DNA of 44,528 nucleotides from VGMD01 sp964552055 (GTDB lineage Bacteria > Chlamydiota > Chlamydiia > Chlamydiales > 2-12-FULL-49-11), in contig CAZKFL010000016.1 of assembly GCA_964552055.1 (NCBI GenBank), positions 1 to 44,528 on the forward strand, read 5' to 3'. Position 1 is the first letter of the stretch; every line of letters begins with the position of its first letter. This document shows positions 26,178 to 34,377 of this stretch, in pieces. The translations under genes and the position numbers were made by a program. A model generated the notes under the pieces. The model had not been told where the DNA came from. It ran no database searches and worked only from the letters and a program-made list of their open reading frames with translations.

Positions 26178-26812
26178 ACGATACGCTGATACCGACATCT
26201 AGAGAAATTACGCCAAGAAAACTCGAAGAGGCCCTTAAGAAAATGATTGATGAGGGGTTAGAGGTCGCCTATCAAGAAGGATTGGAAACTCTATTTACTA
26301 TTAACAAAAGCGCTATTCGAAGCAAAGAAGTTTTAGAAACGTTTGCGCTCTTAAAGAATGGGAATGACGATCAAATAACTGCTGGTAAAAAAGCTCTAGA
26401 AGGAAGCTTGGGGAAAATGAAAGTTTCACAAGACTTGCAATTAAATAACTTATTGAAAGAATGGAAGCAGTCTCACAATCTAGCAATTGTGACGGGAGGT
26501 ATATCTAAAGTTCAAAATGAAAAAATTGATCTTTACGGTATTGATAGAGCTCTTTTTGAAGAGATTATAGTCTCTGAATGGGGAGAAAAGGAAAAAGCCT
26601 ATATCGCTTTAAAAGAGAGGTTTGGCCCGTTTCTTGTAGTGGGTGACCGAATTGCAAATGATTTAACGGGCGCAAAAAAAATAGGTGGAATTACTATACA
26701 TATTCGTCAGGGAAGAGGGGAGTTTGAGCCTAAAAATCACCCTGATGTTGATCACGAAATAGAAACAATTAATGAATTAACAGAGGTTTTAGGAAAGTAT
26801 GACAACAAGTAA
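26156..26812 (+). CDS. HAD-superfamily phosphatase
   Basis: A 218-aa protein beginning with the HAD motif I, LLIFDLDDTLIPT, right at its N-terminus. Motif II is VTGG (near 110), and motif IV is GDRIANDLTGAKKIG, with a Lys (KEKA) before it for motif III. The helical insert after motif I is the usual cap domain (class C1-like). Such enzymes act on small phosphorylated metabolites, and the specific substrate is not readable. It overlaps yvcK by 22 nt and efp by 14 nt, so the three genes are translationally coupled. Confidence 0.9.
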   Translation: MLLIFDLDDTLIPTSREITPRKLEEALKKMIDEGLEVAYQEGLETLFTINKSAIRSKEVLETFALLKNGNDDQITAGKKALEGSLGKMKVSQDLQLNNLLKEWKQSHNLAIVTGGISKVQNEKIDLYGIDRALFEEIIVSEWGEKEKAYIALKERFGPFLVVGDRIANDLTGAKKIGGITIHIRQGRGEFEPKNHPDVDHEIETINELTEVLGKYDNK

Positions 26813-27356
26813 CCAAATTACACCTGGAATGACCATATCTTTAGACGGAAAGATCTACAGAGTAGAGTCTTCTGTAAAAGTAACTGTGGCTAAAGGGTTG
26901 CCATTTATCAAGACTAAGCTGAAAAATCTAATGACTGAGGAAGTTTTAGAAAAAAACTTCAAAACAGACCAATCTATTGACGAAGTCAAATTAAACGAAA
27001 AGAGACTAGAATATTTGTACTTAGAAGGAAATCAACACCTTTTTTTAGATATCGATACATTAGAACAAATTCTTGTGCCGAATGAAGTTATTGGTGATAA
27101 AGTAAACTATCTAAAAGAGGCTGTGGGCGTTAAGGCATTTTTATATGGGGATACAGTTTTCTCAGTTGACTTACCGCAGTTTTTAGAGCTAATGATAGTA
27201 AAGACAGAGGATCTTGATGCGTCCAATGTAATGTCAGCCTCAAATAGGCTTGCCATTTTGGAGACAGGAGCTAAAATCGAAGTGCCCATGTTTATTGAAA
27301 GTGGCGATATTATTAAGGTCGACACTAAAACGGATGAATATGTACAGAGAGTGTAG
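26799..27356 (+). CDS. efp: Elongation factor P, chlamydial EFP1-type paralogue
   Basis: A 185-aa three-domain EF-P protein. It relieves ribosome stalling, classically on polyproline. The KOW-like domain I, the OB-type domain II (SVDLPQFLELMIVKTE) and the C-terminal 'GDIIKVDTKTDEYVQRV' are clear. The tip of the domain-I loop reads VTVAKGLPF (Lys32) in place of the common KPGKGQAF, so the lysine is kept but the preceding Pro-Gly is lost. This matches my recollection of C. trachomatis CT122, which has a similar non-canonical loop beside accB. The canonical EF-P is expected elsewhere in the genome. Confidence 0.95.
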   Translation: MTTSNQITPGMTISLDGKIYRVESSVKVTVAKGLPFIKTKLKNLMTEEVLEKNFKTDQSIDEVKLNEKRLEYLYLEGNQHLFLDIDTLEQILVPNEVIGDKVNYLKEAVGVKAFLYGDTVFSVDLPQFLELMIVKTEDLDASNVMSASNRLAILETGAKIEVPMFIESGDIIKVDTKTDEYVQRV

Positions 27357-27812
27357 ATGGATATAAAGCAAATTAAAGAGTTGATGCAACTTCTAGAGAA
27401 ATCGGGGTTGAATAAGCTTACCATAAAAGATAAGGGGATGGAAATCTCGCTGGAGAAGAGCGGTTCCTCTCCTCAGATGGAGCCTATTCATCCACCTAGA
27501 AGGGATCCTCCGTCTGTAATTCACTCACCTGTGGAGAGTTCCGCAAAACAAAATGCTACGGAAGAAGAGCATGATCCGAAAAATTTCATTAAGTCACCCA
27601 TGGTAGGAATGTTTTATAGGGCGGGAAAGCCAACCGATCCCCCCTTTGTTAAAGAGGGTGATTTTATAGAAGTTGGCCAAGTTTTATGCATCATAGAAGC
27701 TATGAAAGTCATGAATGAGATCAAAAGCACCAAGAAAGGAAAGTTGATAAAAATCTTTGTGGAAAACGGCCATCCATTAGAATACGGACAGCCCCTATTT
27801 GTGATAGAATAA
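27357..27812 (+). CDS. accB: Biotin carboxyl carrier protein of acetyl-CoA carboxylase
   Basis: A 151-aa BCCP that carries CO2 on biotin between the carboxylase and transferase of acetyl-CoA carboxylase, the first step of fatty-acid synthesis. The biotinyl domain is C-terminal with the attachment motif EAMKVMNE (Lys117), following SPMVGMFY and 'VKEGDFIEVGQ'. A Pro-rich linker (about 40-75) joins it to an N-terminal helix-strand module. It starts directly after the efp stop and overlaps accC by one base. Confidence 0.96.
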   Translation: MDIKQIKELMQLLEKSGLNKLTIKDKGMEISLEKSGSSPQMEPIHPPRRDPPSVIHSPVESSAKQNATEEEHDPKNFIKSPMVGMFYRAGKPTDPPFVKEGDFIEVGQVLCIIEAMKVMNEIKSTKKGKLIKIFVENGHPLEYGQPLFVIE

Positions 27813-29170
27813 TGAAAAAAATACTCATTGCTAATCGCGGAGAAATAGCAGTCCGAATCATAAGATGTTGCCATGATCTTGGACTAGAGGCAGTTGCAGT
27901 TTATTCAGAAGCTGACCGAGAAGCCTTGCATGTTCTTCATGCCGATGAGGCTGTTTGTATAGGACCTGCTCAATCCAATCAATCCTACTTAAAAGTTCCG
28001 AGTATATTAGCTGCCTGTGAAATCACTGGGGCTGACGCAATTCATCCCGGATATGGATTTTTGAGTGAAAATGCTAAATTTGCAGGCATTTGTAAAAATT
28101 GCGATATCGTTTTTATCGGACCTAGTGCTGAAGCCATTGCACTTCTAGGTGATAAGGCAAAAGCAAAAGAGATTGCTAAAAAGGTGAAATGTCCCGTAAT
28201 TCCAGGATCTAATGGAATTGTGGCCACAGTAGAAGAAGGTTTAAAAGAAGCAAAAAAAATTGGCTATCCGATCTTTATCAAAGCAACAGCCGGTGGTGGT
28301 GGTAAAGGAATTCGAATAGCACACTCTGAAGATGAGTTTATACGGATGTTTGAACAAGCTCACACGGAAGCCCTTAATGCATTCGGAAATGGTGGGCTCT
28401 ATCTTGAGAAAATGATTGTAGATCCTCGCCATATCGAAATTCAGATATTGGGAGACAAATATGGAAATTACGTCCACCTCGGCGAAAGAGACTGTTCCAT
28501 CCAGAGAAGACGTCAAAAACTGATTGAAGAGAGTCCAAGCCCCATGTTAACAACTAGCATGCGAAAAAAAATGGGAGAGGCTGCAGTCCGTATTGTAAAG
28601 GCTGCTGGTTATCACACAGTTGGGACAGTTGAGTTTCTTCTAGATAATGAAGGAAAATTTTACTTCATGGAAGTCAATACCCGTATTCAAGTAGAACATA
28701 CTGTTACTGAAGAGATTACCGGAATTGACCTAGTAAAAGAGCAGATAAAGATGGCAATGGGTGAAAAACTCACATTAAAACAAGATGATATTAAATTTAA
28801 TGGCCATGTTATCCAATTTCGTGTGAACGCCGAAGATCCTCAAAACGGTTTTATGCCATCTCCTGGAAAGTTAGAGTATTATATTCCGAGCGGCGGACCT
28901 CATGTGCGAATAGATTCAGCTTGCTACCCTGGTTATCATATCCCGCCCTATTATGATTCTATGATTGCTAAACTGATTGTTAAAGGCGCTAATCGAGAAG
29001 AGGTCATCGCAAGATCTAAGCGCGCTCTCCGTGAATTTCACATCGGTGGTATTAAAACAACCATCCCATTCCACCAGTACATGCTAGAAAACGAGCGGTT
29101 CTTATCGGGCAAGTATCCTATCACATTTATAGATACATTAATTGCAGAAGGTTGCGACTTCGTCCTCTAA
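27812..29170 (+). CDS. accC: Biotin carboxylase subunit of acetyl-CoA carboxylase
   Basis: A 452-aa ATP-grasp enzyme that carboxylates biotin on AccB using bicarbonate and ATP. The diagnostic blocks are the N-terminal KKILIANRGEIAVRIIR, IHPGYGFLSENA, the glycine-rich ATP loop ATAGGGGKGIR, and FMEVNTRIQVEHTVTEEITG with the conserved catalytic residues. Length is normal. It is the last gene of the operon running from lysC and is followed by a terminator. Confidence 0.97.
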   Translation: MKKILIANRGEIAVRIIRCCHDLGLEAVAVYSEADREALHVLHADEAVCIGPAQSNQSYLKVPSILAACEITGADAIHPGYGFLSENAKFAGICKNCDIVFIGPSAEAIALLGDKAKAKEIAKKVKCPVIPGSNGIVATVEEGLKEAKKIGYPIFIKATAGGGGKGIRIAHSEDEFIRMFEQAHTEALNAFGNGGLYLEKMIVDPRHIEIQILGDKYGNYVHLGERDCSIQRRRQKLIEESPSPMLTTSMRKKMGEAAVRIVKAAGYHTVGTVEFLLDNEGKFYFMEVNTRIQVEHTVTEEITGIDLVKEQIKMAMGEKLTLKQDDIKFNGHVIQFRVNAEDPQNGFMPSPGKLEYYIPSGGPHVRIDSACYPGYHIPPYYDSMIAKLIVKGANREEVIARSKRALREFHIGGIKTTIPFHQYMLENERFLSGKYPITFIDTLIAEGCDFVL

Positions 29171-29196
29171 ATCAAGCTAATTAAACTAAAAATTTA

Positions 29197-29234
29197 ACCT
29201 CAAAGATCGCAGGCTAGGGCTTTAGGTTTTTTTG
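29197..29234 (+). terminator. Rho-independent terminator after accC
   Basis: ACCTCAAAG (29197-29205) can pair with CTTTAGGT (29220-29227) with one bulged base, leaving a loop of about 14 nt. It is followed by a run of seven T on the plus strand (29226-29232). It lies 27 nt after the accC stop. Confidence 0.65.
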
Positions 29235-29412
29235 ATAATTAGATCTGTAAGTTGCACGCAAATTGTCAAAATTCATCAGCGCAGAGGCGCTATTGCGCAT
29301 TTGAGGCGCAGAGAGCGCGGAGAAAAAGCTAAGTTTGCTTGAATAATATTTGAATTTAGGCGATCTTAGATAAGCAAACTGCACTGATGAGCAGTATAAC
29401 GTTGGGGATCTT
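29235..29412. other. Intergenic spacer upstream of rfbA with inverted and short direct repeats
   Basis: The spacer contains a perfect 9-bp inverted repeat (AGTTTGCTT 29332-29340 and AAGCAAACT 29372-29380, 31-nt loop). It also has a GC-richer stretch with repeated GGCGC/GCGCA words (29276-29321). There is no convincing open frame. It may hold the rfbA promoter and leader or be remnant DNA; I see no tRNA or known RNA motif. Confidence 0.4.
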
Positions 29413-30294
29413 GTGAAAGCTAAAAAAATAAAAGGTGTGATATTGTCGGGAGGGCTTGGTACAAGGCTTTTTCCCCTTACATTTGTGACGAGCAAGCAGC
29501 TTTTGCCTGTGTATGATAAGCCAATGATTTATTATCCGCTTTCTATTTTGATGATGGCGGGAATTCGTGACGTAATGATTGTCTCGACTTCACAAGATTT
29601 ACACAGATTTCAGCGCCTCTTTGAAGATGGTAAGCATCTCGGAATGAATATATCTTATGGCGTTCAAGAAGAGCCTCAAGGAATTGCACATGCACTTCTT
29701 GTGGCAGAAGGTTTTGTAGGTAGTGATCATGTTGCTCTTGTATTAGGGGATAATATTTTTTATGCGGAAACTTTAGAAAAAACTTTGCATAAAATGAGTG
29801 TTCCTCATCCAGGTGCGACTGTATTTGCGTATGAAGTAAATAGGCCAGAAAGATACGGTGTTATTGCGTTTGATGAAAATGAAAAGCCCATACAAATTTT
29901 AGAAAAACCCAAGCACCCCCCTTCAAACTTTGCCGTTACAGGACTTTATTTCTACGATTCCCAAGTAATGGAAATTTGTCATAATTTAAAACCCTCGCAT
30001 AGAGGGGAGCTGGAAATTACCGATGTGAATAATGCTTACCTAAAAAAAGGCGACCTCAACGTGATTAAACTTGGTAGAGGCTCAGCATGGTTTGATTCAG
30101 GAACCTTTGAAGACCTTCATAAAGCTTCCAGCTATGTGCAGATCATCCAAGAGACCCACAATATTAAAATTGCCTGCATTGAAGAAATTGCCTACAACCA
30201 TGGATACATCAATAAAGAACAGCTAAAACTGCTTGCCGATCTCCAAATAAAAAGCTCTTACGGACAGCACCTTTCTAGACTTCTTGCAGAGTAA
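29413..30294 (+). CDS. rfbA: Glucose-1-phosphate thymidylyltransferase
   Basis: A 293-aa RmlA/RfbA nucleotidyltransferase that makes dTDP-glucose from dTTP and glucose-1-phosphate, the first step towards dTDP-rhamnose and related surface sugars. The signature GGLGTRLFPLT is at the N-terminus, followed by VYDKPMIYYPL, LVLGDNIFY (metal-binding Asp), the sugar-binding 'EKPKHPPSNFAVTGLYFYD', and RGSAWFDSGT. It starts with GTG, with a GGGGATC purine site upstream. The other rml genes are not in the window. Confidence 0.93.
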   Translation: MKAKKIKGVILSGGLGTRLFPLTFVTSKQLLPVYDKPMIYYPLSILMMAGIRDVMIVSTSQDLHRFQRLFEDGKHLGMNISYGVQEEPQGIAHALLVAEGFVGSDHVALVLGDNIFYAETLEKTLHKMSVPHPGATVFAYEVNRPERYGVIAFDENEKPIQILEKPKHPPSNFAVTGLYFYDSQVMEICHNLKPSHRGELEITDVNNAYLKKGDLNVIKLGRGSAWFDSGTFEDLHKASSYVQIIQETHNIKIACIEEIAYNHGYINKEQLKLLADLQIKSSYGQHLSRLLAE

Positions 30295-30303
30295 TGTACC
30301 AAT

Positions 30304-31896
30304 TTACTCCTTACTTTTAAGTAATGTCAAAACTTTATCAATGTGTGCATCAAAACTCTTATTTAGTGTTGTTGCAAATATCTTGTCATCTTCCGGGGAA
30401 AGACATTTTTCAATGTCAAAGATTCTTGTGAGTGTTTTGTTAACATGGTCTACAATTTGAAGGACATATGCAATTCCCATTATTCTTGATAGGGTTGTTA
30501 TGCGTTTAAAATAAGTTTCTTGAGAATGAGGAAAATCTTTAAGTGATGTCGTCTTAATCTCTAGGGACCTTTTAATTATTTCAGGCATATTTTTAATATT
30601 TTCTGGAGCTGAGTCGGAAATACAATCCATCATATAGGCCGCTCTATGAAGTTCTTTGAGTTTACTTAGGGGAATATCACCTTCAAGGGCGATAGCGAAG
30701 AGGACAGAAGGTGTTGAAAGAATGTAGCGAAATTTTTCTCCTCGCACAAAATCTTCAAAGGTAAGCTCGCCTGAACTTCCAATAATTGCAAGTAAGCTTA
30801 TAAGAGTCCTCGTATTATCGCTTTCTTTTTTAATAAAGTCCCTTACGGCCTTTGGCCTGAGCTCAATATAAGGGCCATATTTTACGGAATGACGCCCGTA
30901 ATTCCAGCAAAATTGATCTCCAGCTTCAATTGTATCTGCTGCTGCAAATACAAGACGAGAAGGGAGGCCGAGGGTGTGGTGAAGGGGAATTGCTACAGTG
31001 TTGATAAATCCATCATTAATTTGAGCGGCTTCGTTTCTAAGATCCTTACAGTCAGTGTCTTTACAAACATACTCATTAAGGCTTCCATTATAGGGAGCGC
31101 CTTTATATTCGGTTAGCAGCTCTTTTGGTTTAAAATGCCGAGTTGCAAACAAACCAAGCTGACCTGGGATTACACCCATCCTATCTAATAGATGTAATGT
31201 GGGGGTTTTGATCCACTCTAAATAACTTTCTTTAAATTCTGACGCAAATACGAGTTCATTTCGAAGGGGCTTGTGATTTAACCAGAAAGCCCACATTTTT
31301 TTACTTCCTATGACATGTTCATCGATGTAAACAGCCGAAGTAAGCTCCTTAAATTCTCTTTGGGTCAGCGGAGCAAGCTCTTCACTTGGCATTTTATGAA
31401 GTAAGCTAATTGCAGCATCTGGATTTTCAGAAAGGGGACTAGCTAGCTTTAAGATATTAGCATAAGTGCCACCATCTAAAGTGCGAATTTCTGGATCTGC
31501 ACCCATTGAAAGCAAAAACTCTTGCATCGCAGCATTGCCCTTAAGCGCTGCATGATGAAGGGGAGTCCAGCCTTGCTTATCTCGCATATTGACTTCTGCC
31601 CCATTAGTAACTAATTTTCTAGCGCTTTCAAAGTCATCTGTCATCACTGCAATATGAAGAGGCGTAAGTTTCTTTCCTGATGTGGCAAAATTGAGTTCAG
31701 GTCTTCCTTTGAAAATTTCTATAAAAAAATCGATGACATGCTCTACGCGCCAAAGAATAGCTGCATCAAGTGCATAAGGAGAAATGGTATATGTGTGTAA
31801 TTTCCAATTGAGTCGAATGGGTGGTTGCCAATCAGGTCTTATTTCTTTATAGATAAAATCATGAATCGTGTGTTGAATAGTGGTGGCTGCTGTCAT
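30304..31896 (-). CDS. Ankyrin-repeat plus SET-domain protein, putative effector
   Basis: A 530-aa protein. Two ankyrin repeats (about 77-108 and 110-141, each with TPLHxAA-type cores and a NGAEVN/MGADPE turn) are followed by a SET-type methyltransferase domain. SET signatures are G-x-L-G-LFATRHF (246-255), ELLTEYKG (259-266) and the closing AADTIEAGDQFCWNYG (319-334), containing the catalytic-type Tyr333. The usual NHSxxPN motif is replaced by QINDGFINT (292-300), so activity is uncertain. SET proteins methylate lysines. Chlamydial NUE and Legionella RomA (also SET plus ankyrin) are secreted and target host chromatin, so a host-directed role is plausible. The last 180 residues are helical and unknown. 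The start overlaps the F-box/J gene by 4 nt (ATGA). Confidence 0.85.
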   Translation of the reverse strand: MTAATTIQHTIHDFIYKEIRPDWQPPIRLNWKLHTYTISPYALDAAILWRVEHVIDFFIEIFKGRPELNFATSGKKLTPLHIAVMTDDFESARKLVTNGAEVNMRDKQGWTPLHHAALKGNAAMQEFLLSMGADPEIRTLDGGTYANILKLASPLSENPDAAISLLHKMPSEELAPLTQREFKELTSAVYIDEHVIGSKKMWAFWLNHKPLRNELVFASEFKESYLEWIKTPTLHLLDRMGVIPGQLGLFATRHFKPKELLTEYKGAPYNGSLNEYVCKDTDCKDLRNEAAQINDGFINTVAIPLHHTLGLPSRLVFAAADTIEAGDQFCWNYGRHSVKYGPYIELRPKAVRDFIKKESDNTRTLISLLAIIGSSGELTFEDFVRGEKFRYILSTPSVLFAIALEGDIPLSKLKELHRAAYMMDCISDSAPENIKNMPEIIKRSLEIKTTSLKDFPHSQETYFKRITTLSRIMGIAYVLQIVDHVNKTLTRIFDIEKCLSPEDDKIFATTLNKSFDAHIDKVLTLLKSKE

Positions 31897-33662
31897 ACGA
31901 GTTCCTTAAAAAAGTTTAAATTTTTAGCGATATTTGCTTTCAAGGCTGCAAGCTCTTCTTCCAATCCATAGACCTCTTTTTCTACTTTACAAAAACCAAG
32001 TGTAACGGATGGGGGACTACTTCCGGATGACTGGCCAGCGCCACCTGATGTAGGTGGTGAGGATGGGGTTGATACGGGTGGTTTTGGGTTTAATGCATTT
32101 ACCTTTTTAGCAAAATCTGCATCCCGTTTTGGAGCTTTTTTATTCACCCTGCGCTCTGTAGAGCTCATTCTTAGGAAGAATTGTAACCCTTCTGATACTA
32201 ATGCCGTTCTGTTTCTTCCGGCAAATAATTCAAGGTGAGACCTTTTTAGAGATAAATACTTATCCAGAATTGTTTTCTGAGCATCTGAGAATAAAATAAG
32301 GTTGAAAGAATTCCAAGGGGCGGTAATTAAACTTTGGGTAGCTTCTTCAAGTGCTTTTAAAGTATCCTCAATAAACTTTTCCTTTTCTTCATCAGTGGCG
32401 GATACATCGGGCAATATAAGAGAGAGCGCATTTTGTTTGGTTTGGTAGTAAGAAAGAAGGCACTCTGCTTTTTCTTTAGTTCGAATAAAATGTGCTTCTA
32501 TCAGCTTATCTTCAAGAGGGAGAGTAATTGTATTGATTTGTGTTAGAAAATCTAGAAGCAAAGGTAGATGGGCTTGAATTTGTTTTAATGATAAAGCGAC
32601 TTTTCCTGAAGCGGACTTGTCTAAGAACACTTCTTGCCAGTACAATACGACTTTGTCTGCGTTTCCGATTGAAGTCTCTTCTGGATCTAAAACAAATGAG
32701 CTATCTACTTTTAACATGTCGTATGCTGCAGAAATTTTTTGGAAAAAAAACTTTTCTTTCACCCCTTTATCAGGGTGGTAAGCCCTAGCTAATTTTCTGT
32801 ATCTGTTTCTGATAACAGTTTGATCCATCTCGCTCTTATCAAGACCTAAGATTGCATGGGGATCATTTGAAGTGAAATCTGGGGTATCAAATTCTGATTT
32901 ACTACTTTCATCTAAAAGGGGTGGATAAAACGAATGGTCAACCCATTGTTTAGGAATAGGCTTGCTTGTACTCATTTTAGGTTTAGGTAATGTGGGGGGA
33001 GTTGTATGGCTCCAAATCTTTTGGGGTAGCTTTTTATCTTTTTCCCATAAGGTTGATTTCGCAAAAGGGCTGCTCATATAAGTCTCAAATTCACTTACTG
33101 TTATCCAATAGCCATCATTTTCAATACCAATTTTATGAACGGTGATAGATCCAAGGAAATTACGTTCTTTTAATAAATTTCCTTCAGCATCTATTCCAAT
33201 AAGTAAAGCACTTTCAAGTTTACTGACGCTAGCTTCATCTGGAATATAGCTCCAATCTCCACGCAGATCTGGACGCGTTCGTATAATGCGGCTTCCAATA
33301 TCAGCAGATGTCAAGACTCTTCCTAATTCGGGATAATAGGTACGCATAATAGAGGGTCTAGTGAAGACAGAATCTCTAAATGGAGTAAATGTGCCGCCCC
33401 CTCTTATCGATGTAGAATCTGTAAATATATAAGAGGTCGGCCTCTTCATTGGCATGGATAGAAATTTCGTGGCAAGTCCAGAGCTTTTTTTAAATTCGTT
33501 AAATAGTAGAGGAACAAATAATAGATATCTCCAATCTCTTGAAGTCATTGACAAGGATTTTACGCTTTTCTGGTCCAAAAAGCCGCAGATATTTTCTTCG
33601 AATATCTTGCATGGTAGTTTCCCAGCGCCTAAAGTGTAAGTTGGTTTTTCAAATCCTATCAT
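31893..33662 (-). CDS. F-box plus J-domain protein, putative effector
   Basis: A 589-aa protein with an unusual combination. Residues about 15-55 (LPCKIFEENICGFLDQKS-VKSLSMTSRDWRYL) match an F-box: LP-x-x-I, hydrophobic helix, then 'S-x-x-S-x-x-W'. Residues 268-318 form a J domain (HAILGLD...RYRKLARAYHPDKG), with the HPD tripeptide at 296-298 that stimulates Hsp70 ATPase. The segment between them and the coiled helical region after it are unknown. A Pro/Ser/Gly-rich stretch (about 540-565) precedes the C-terminal helix. F-boxes recruit host SCF ubiquitin ligases in Legionella and other effectors. It is upstream of, and coupled to, the ankyrin/SET gene. No secretion signal can be proved from sequence. 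Confidence 0.85.
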   Translation of the reverse strand: MIGFEKPTYTLGAGKLPCKIFEENICGFLDQKSVKSLSMTSRDWRYLLFVPLLFNEFKKSSGLATKFLSMPMKRPTSYIFTDSTSIRGGGTFTPFRDSVFTRPSIMRTYYPELGRVLTSADIGSRIIRTRPDLRGDWSYIPDEASVSKLESALLIGIDAEGNLLKERNFLGSITVHKIGIENDGYWITVSEFETYMSSPFAKSTLWEKDKKLPQKIWSHTTPPTLPKPKMSTSKPIPKQWVDHSFYPPLLDESSKSEFDTPDFTSNDPHAILGLDKSEMDQTVIRNRYRKLARAYHPDKGVKEKFFFQKISAAYDMLKVDSSFVLDPEETSIGNADKVVLYWQEVFLDKSASGKVALSLKQIQAHLPLLLDFLTQINTITLPLEDKLIEAHFIRTKEKAECLLSYYQTKQNALSLILPDVSATDEEKEKFIEDTLKALEEATQSLITAPWNSFNLILFSDAQKTILDKYLSLKRSHLELFAGRNRTALVSEGLQFFLRMSSTERRVNKKAPKRDADFAKKVNALNPKPPVSTPSSPPTSGGAGQSSGSSPPSVTLGFCKVEKEVYGLEEELAALKANIAKNLNFFKELV

Positions 33663-34037
33663 TAGTTAACTCTCAGGTAGGTGTCATAAAAGATCTGGTT
33701 TAGATTTACTAATTATTCAATTTTTGAGAGATGCTATCACGGTATTATGAATCTTTGCAATTAATTTTTAAGCTATAGACAGTTTATAGTTCTTTAATTT
33801 TGAATTGGTAGCTTTAGCAGAGGAGACATTATTCTTTTGCAGAAGCGTTAGTGTTATCGAAGTAGGACTCTGTTTTTACAGATCCGATGCAGATAGCTCC
33901 AAAGAAAAAGATGTATCCGACAGATAAACCAATCGAAGCAAATTAAAAGGGCTATACATAACGAAAGTTAAATATAAAAAAGTTAGAGCCAATGTTTCAA
34001 GATCTTAGTCAGATATAAAAAATGAATTTAGAGAGAG
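33663..34037. other. Gene-poor spacer upstream of the F-box/J gene
   Basis: This 375-nt stretch has no intact gene. It contains the membrane-protein remnant at 33829-33942 and otherwise AT-rich DNA. The promoter for the minus-strand F-box/J - ankyrin/SET pair should lie at its left end (33663-33780), but I cannot point to a clear -35/-10 pair. Confidence 0.5.
33829..33942 (-). pseudogene. 3' remnant of a membrane-protein gene
   Basis: On the minus strand a 37-codon stretch ends in TAA (33829-33831) and encodes a hydrophobic segment (GLSVGYIFFFGAICIG) followed by a hydrophilic tail ending NTNASAKE. No start codon exists because an in-frame TAA (33943-33945) cuts it off, and the DNA above it (to 34036) is not coding. 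It resembles the last membrane helix of a transporter and is most simply a degraded gene end. Confidence 0.45.
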
Positions 34038-34232
34038 CTAGCCAGATTGCTTTTTATCGAAGTGGACATGTTCTCTAAAAAAACTTGAATCTAATAAGGC
34101 GCTTGGAATTCGGAATGGGAGTATAACTGCATTTTGGCGTGCTAAAACTGGCGGTCCTGCCGGAGGTGGTGGAATATCATCAAATTCTGCCTGGTGATCG
34201 TTTCCAGCCGGGAAATGTGGTGGAATTTCCAT
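34038..34232 (-). CDS. Small proline-rich protein, paralogue A
   Basis: A 64-aa protein with a strong AAGGAG site (34239-34244) ahead of its ATG. It is rich in proline (DDIPPPPAGPP). Its C-terminal half, ARQNAVILPFRIPS...HVHFDKKQSG, aligns with the neighbouring 45-aa protein at 34610-34747. The frame, the ribosome-binding site and the ends HVH-x-DKKQSG are kept in both while intervening DNA has diverged, which indicates that both are real genes. The function is unknown; it arose by the tandem duplication described under the repeat entry. Confidence 0.7.
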   Translation of the reverse strand: MEIPPHFPAGNDHQAEFDDIPPPPAGPPVLARQNAVILPFRIPSALLDSSFFREHVHFDKKQSG

Positions 34233-34377
34233 AATTTTCTCCTTTTCCTATGAGTTATATTATGGTTATAACGAATGGAGAATAATTTGAAATAGTAATA
34301 ATTTAGGATGGGATATATACGAACAAAAAGTTACTTGCAAGATTCGTTCTTAATAAGTTAGAGCCTATTTAAATTTT

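Noticed and set aside
29275..29323. Possible tRNA or small RNA in the GC-richer part of the accC-rfbA gap
   Set aside because: Short GGCGC words do not fold into a cloverleaf and no T-loop motif is present.
29214..29495. Open minus-strand frame of 93 codons over the accC-rfbA gap
   Set aside because: It runs antisense into the certain rfbA start, lacks a ribosome site and has composition unlike a protein; better read as spacer.
30295..30330. Terminator between rfbA and the ankyrin/SET gene
   Set aside because: Only a short AT-rich palindrome (TTACTTTTAAGTAA) is present, with no adequate stem or U-tract.
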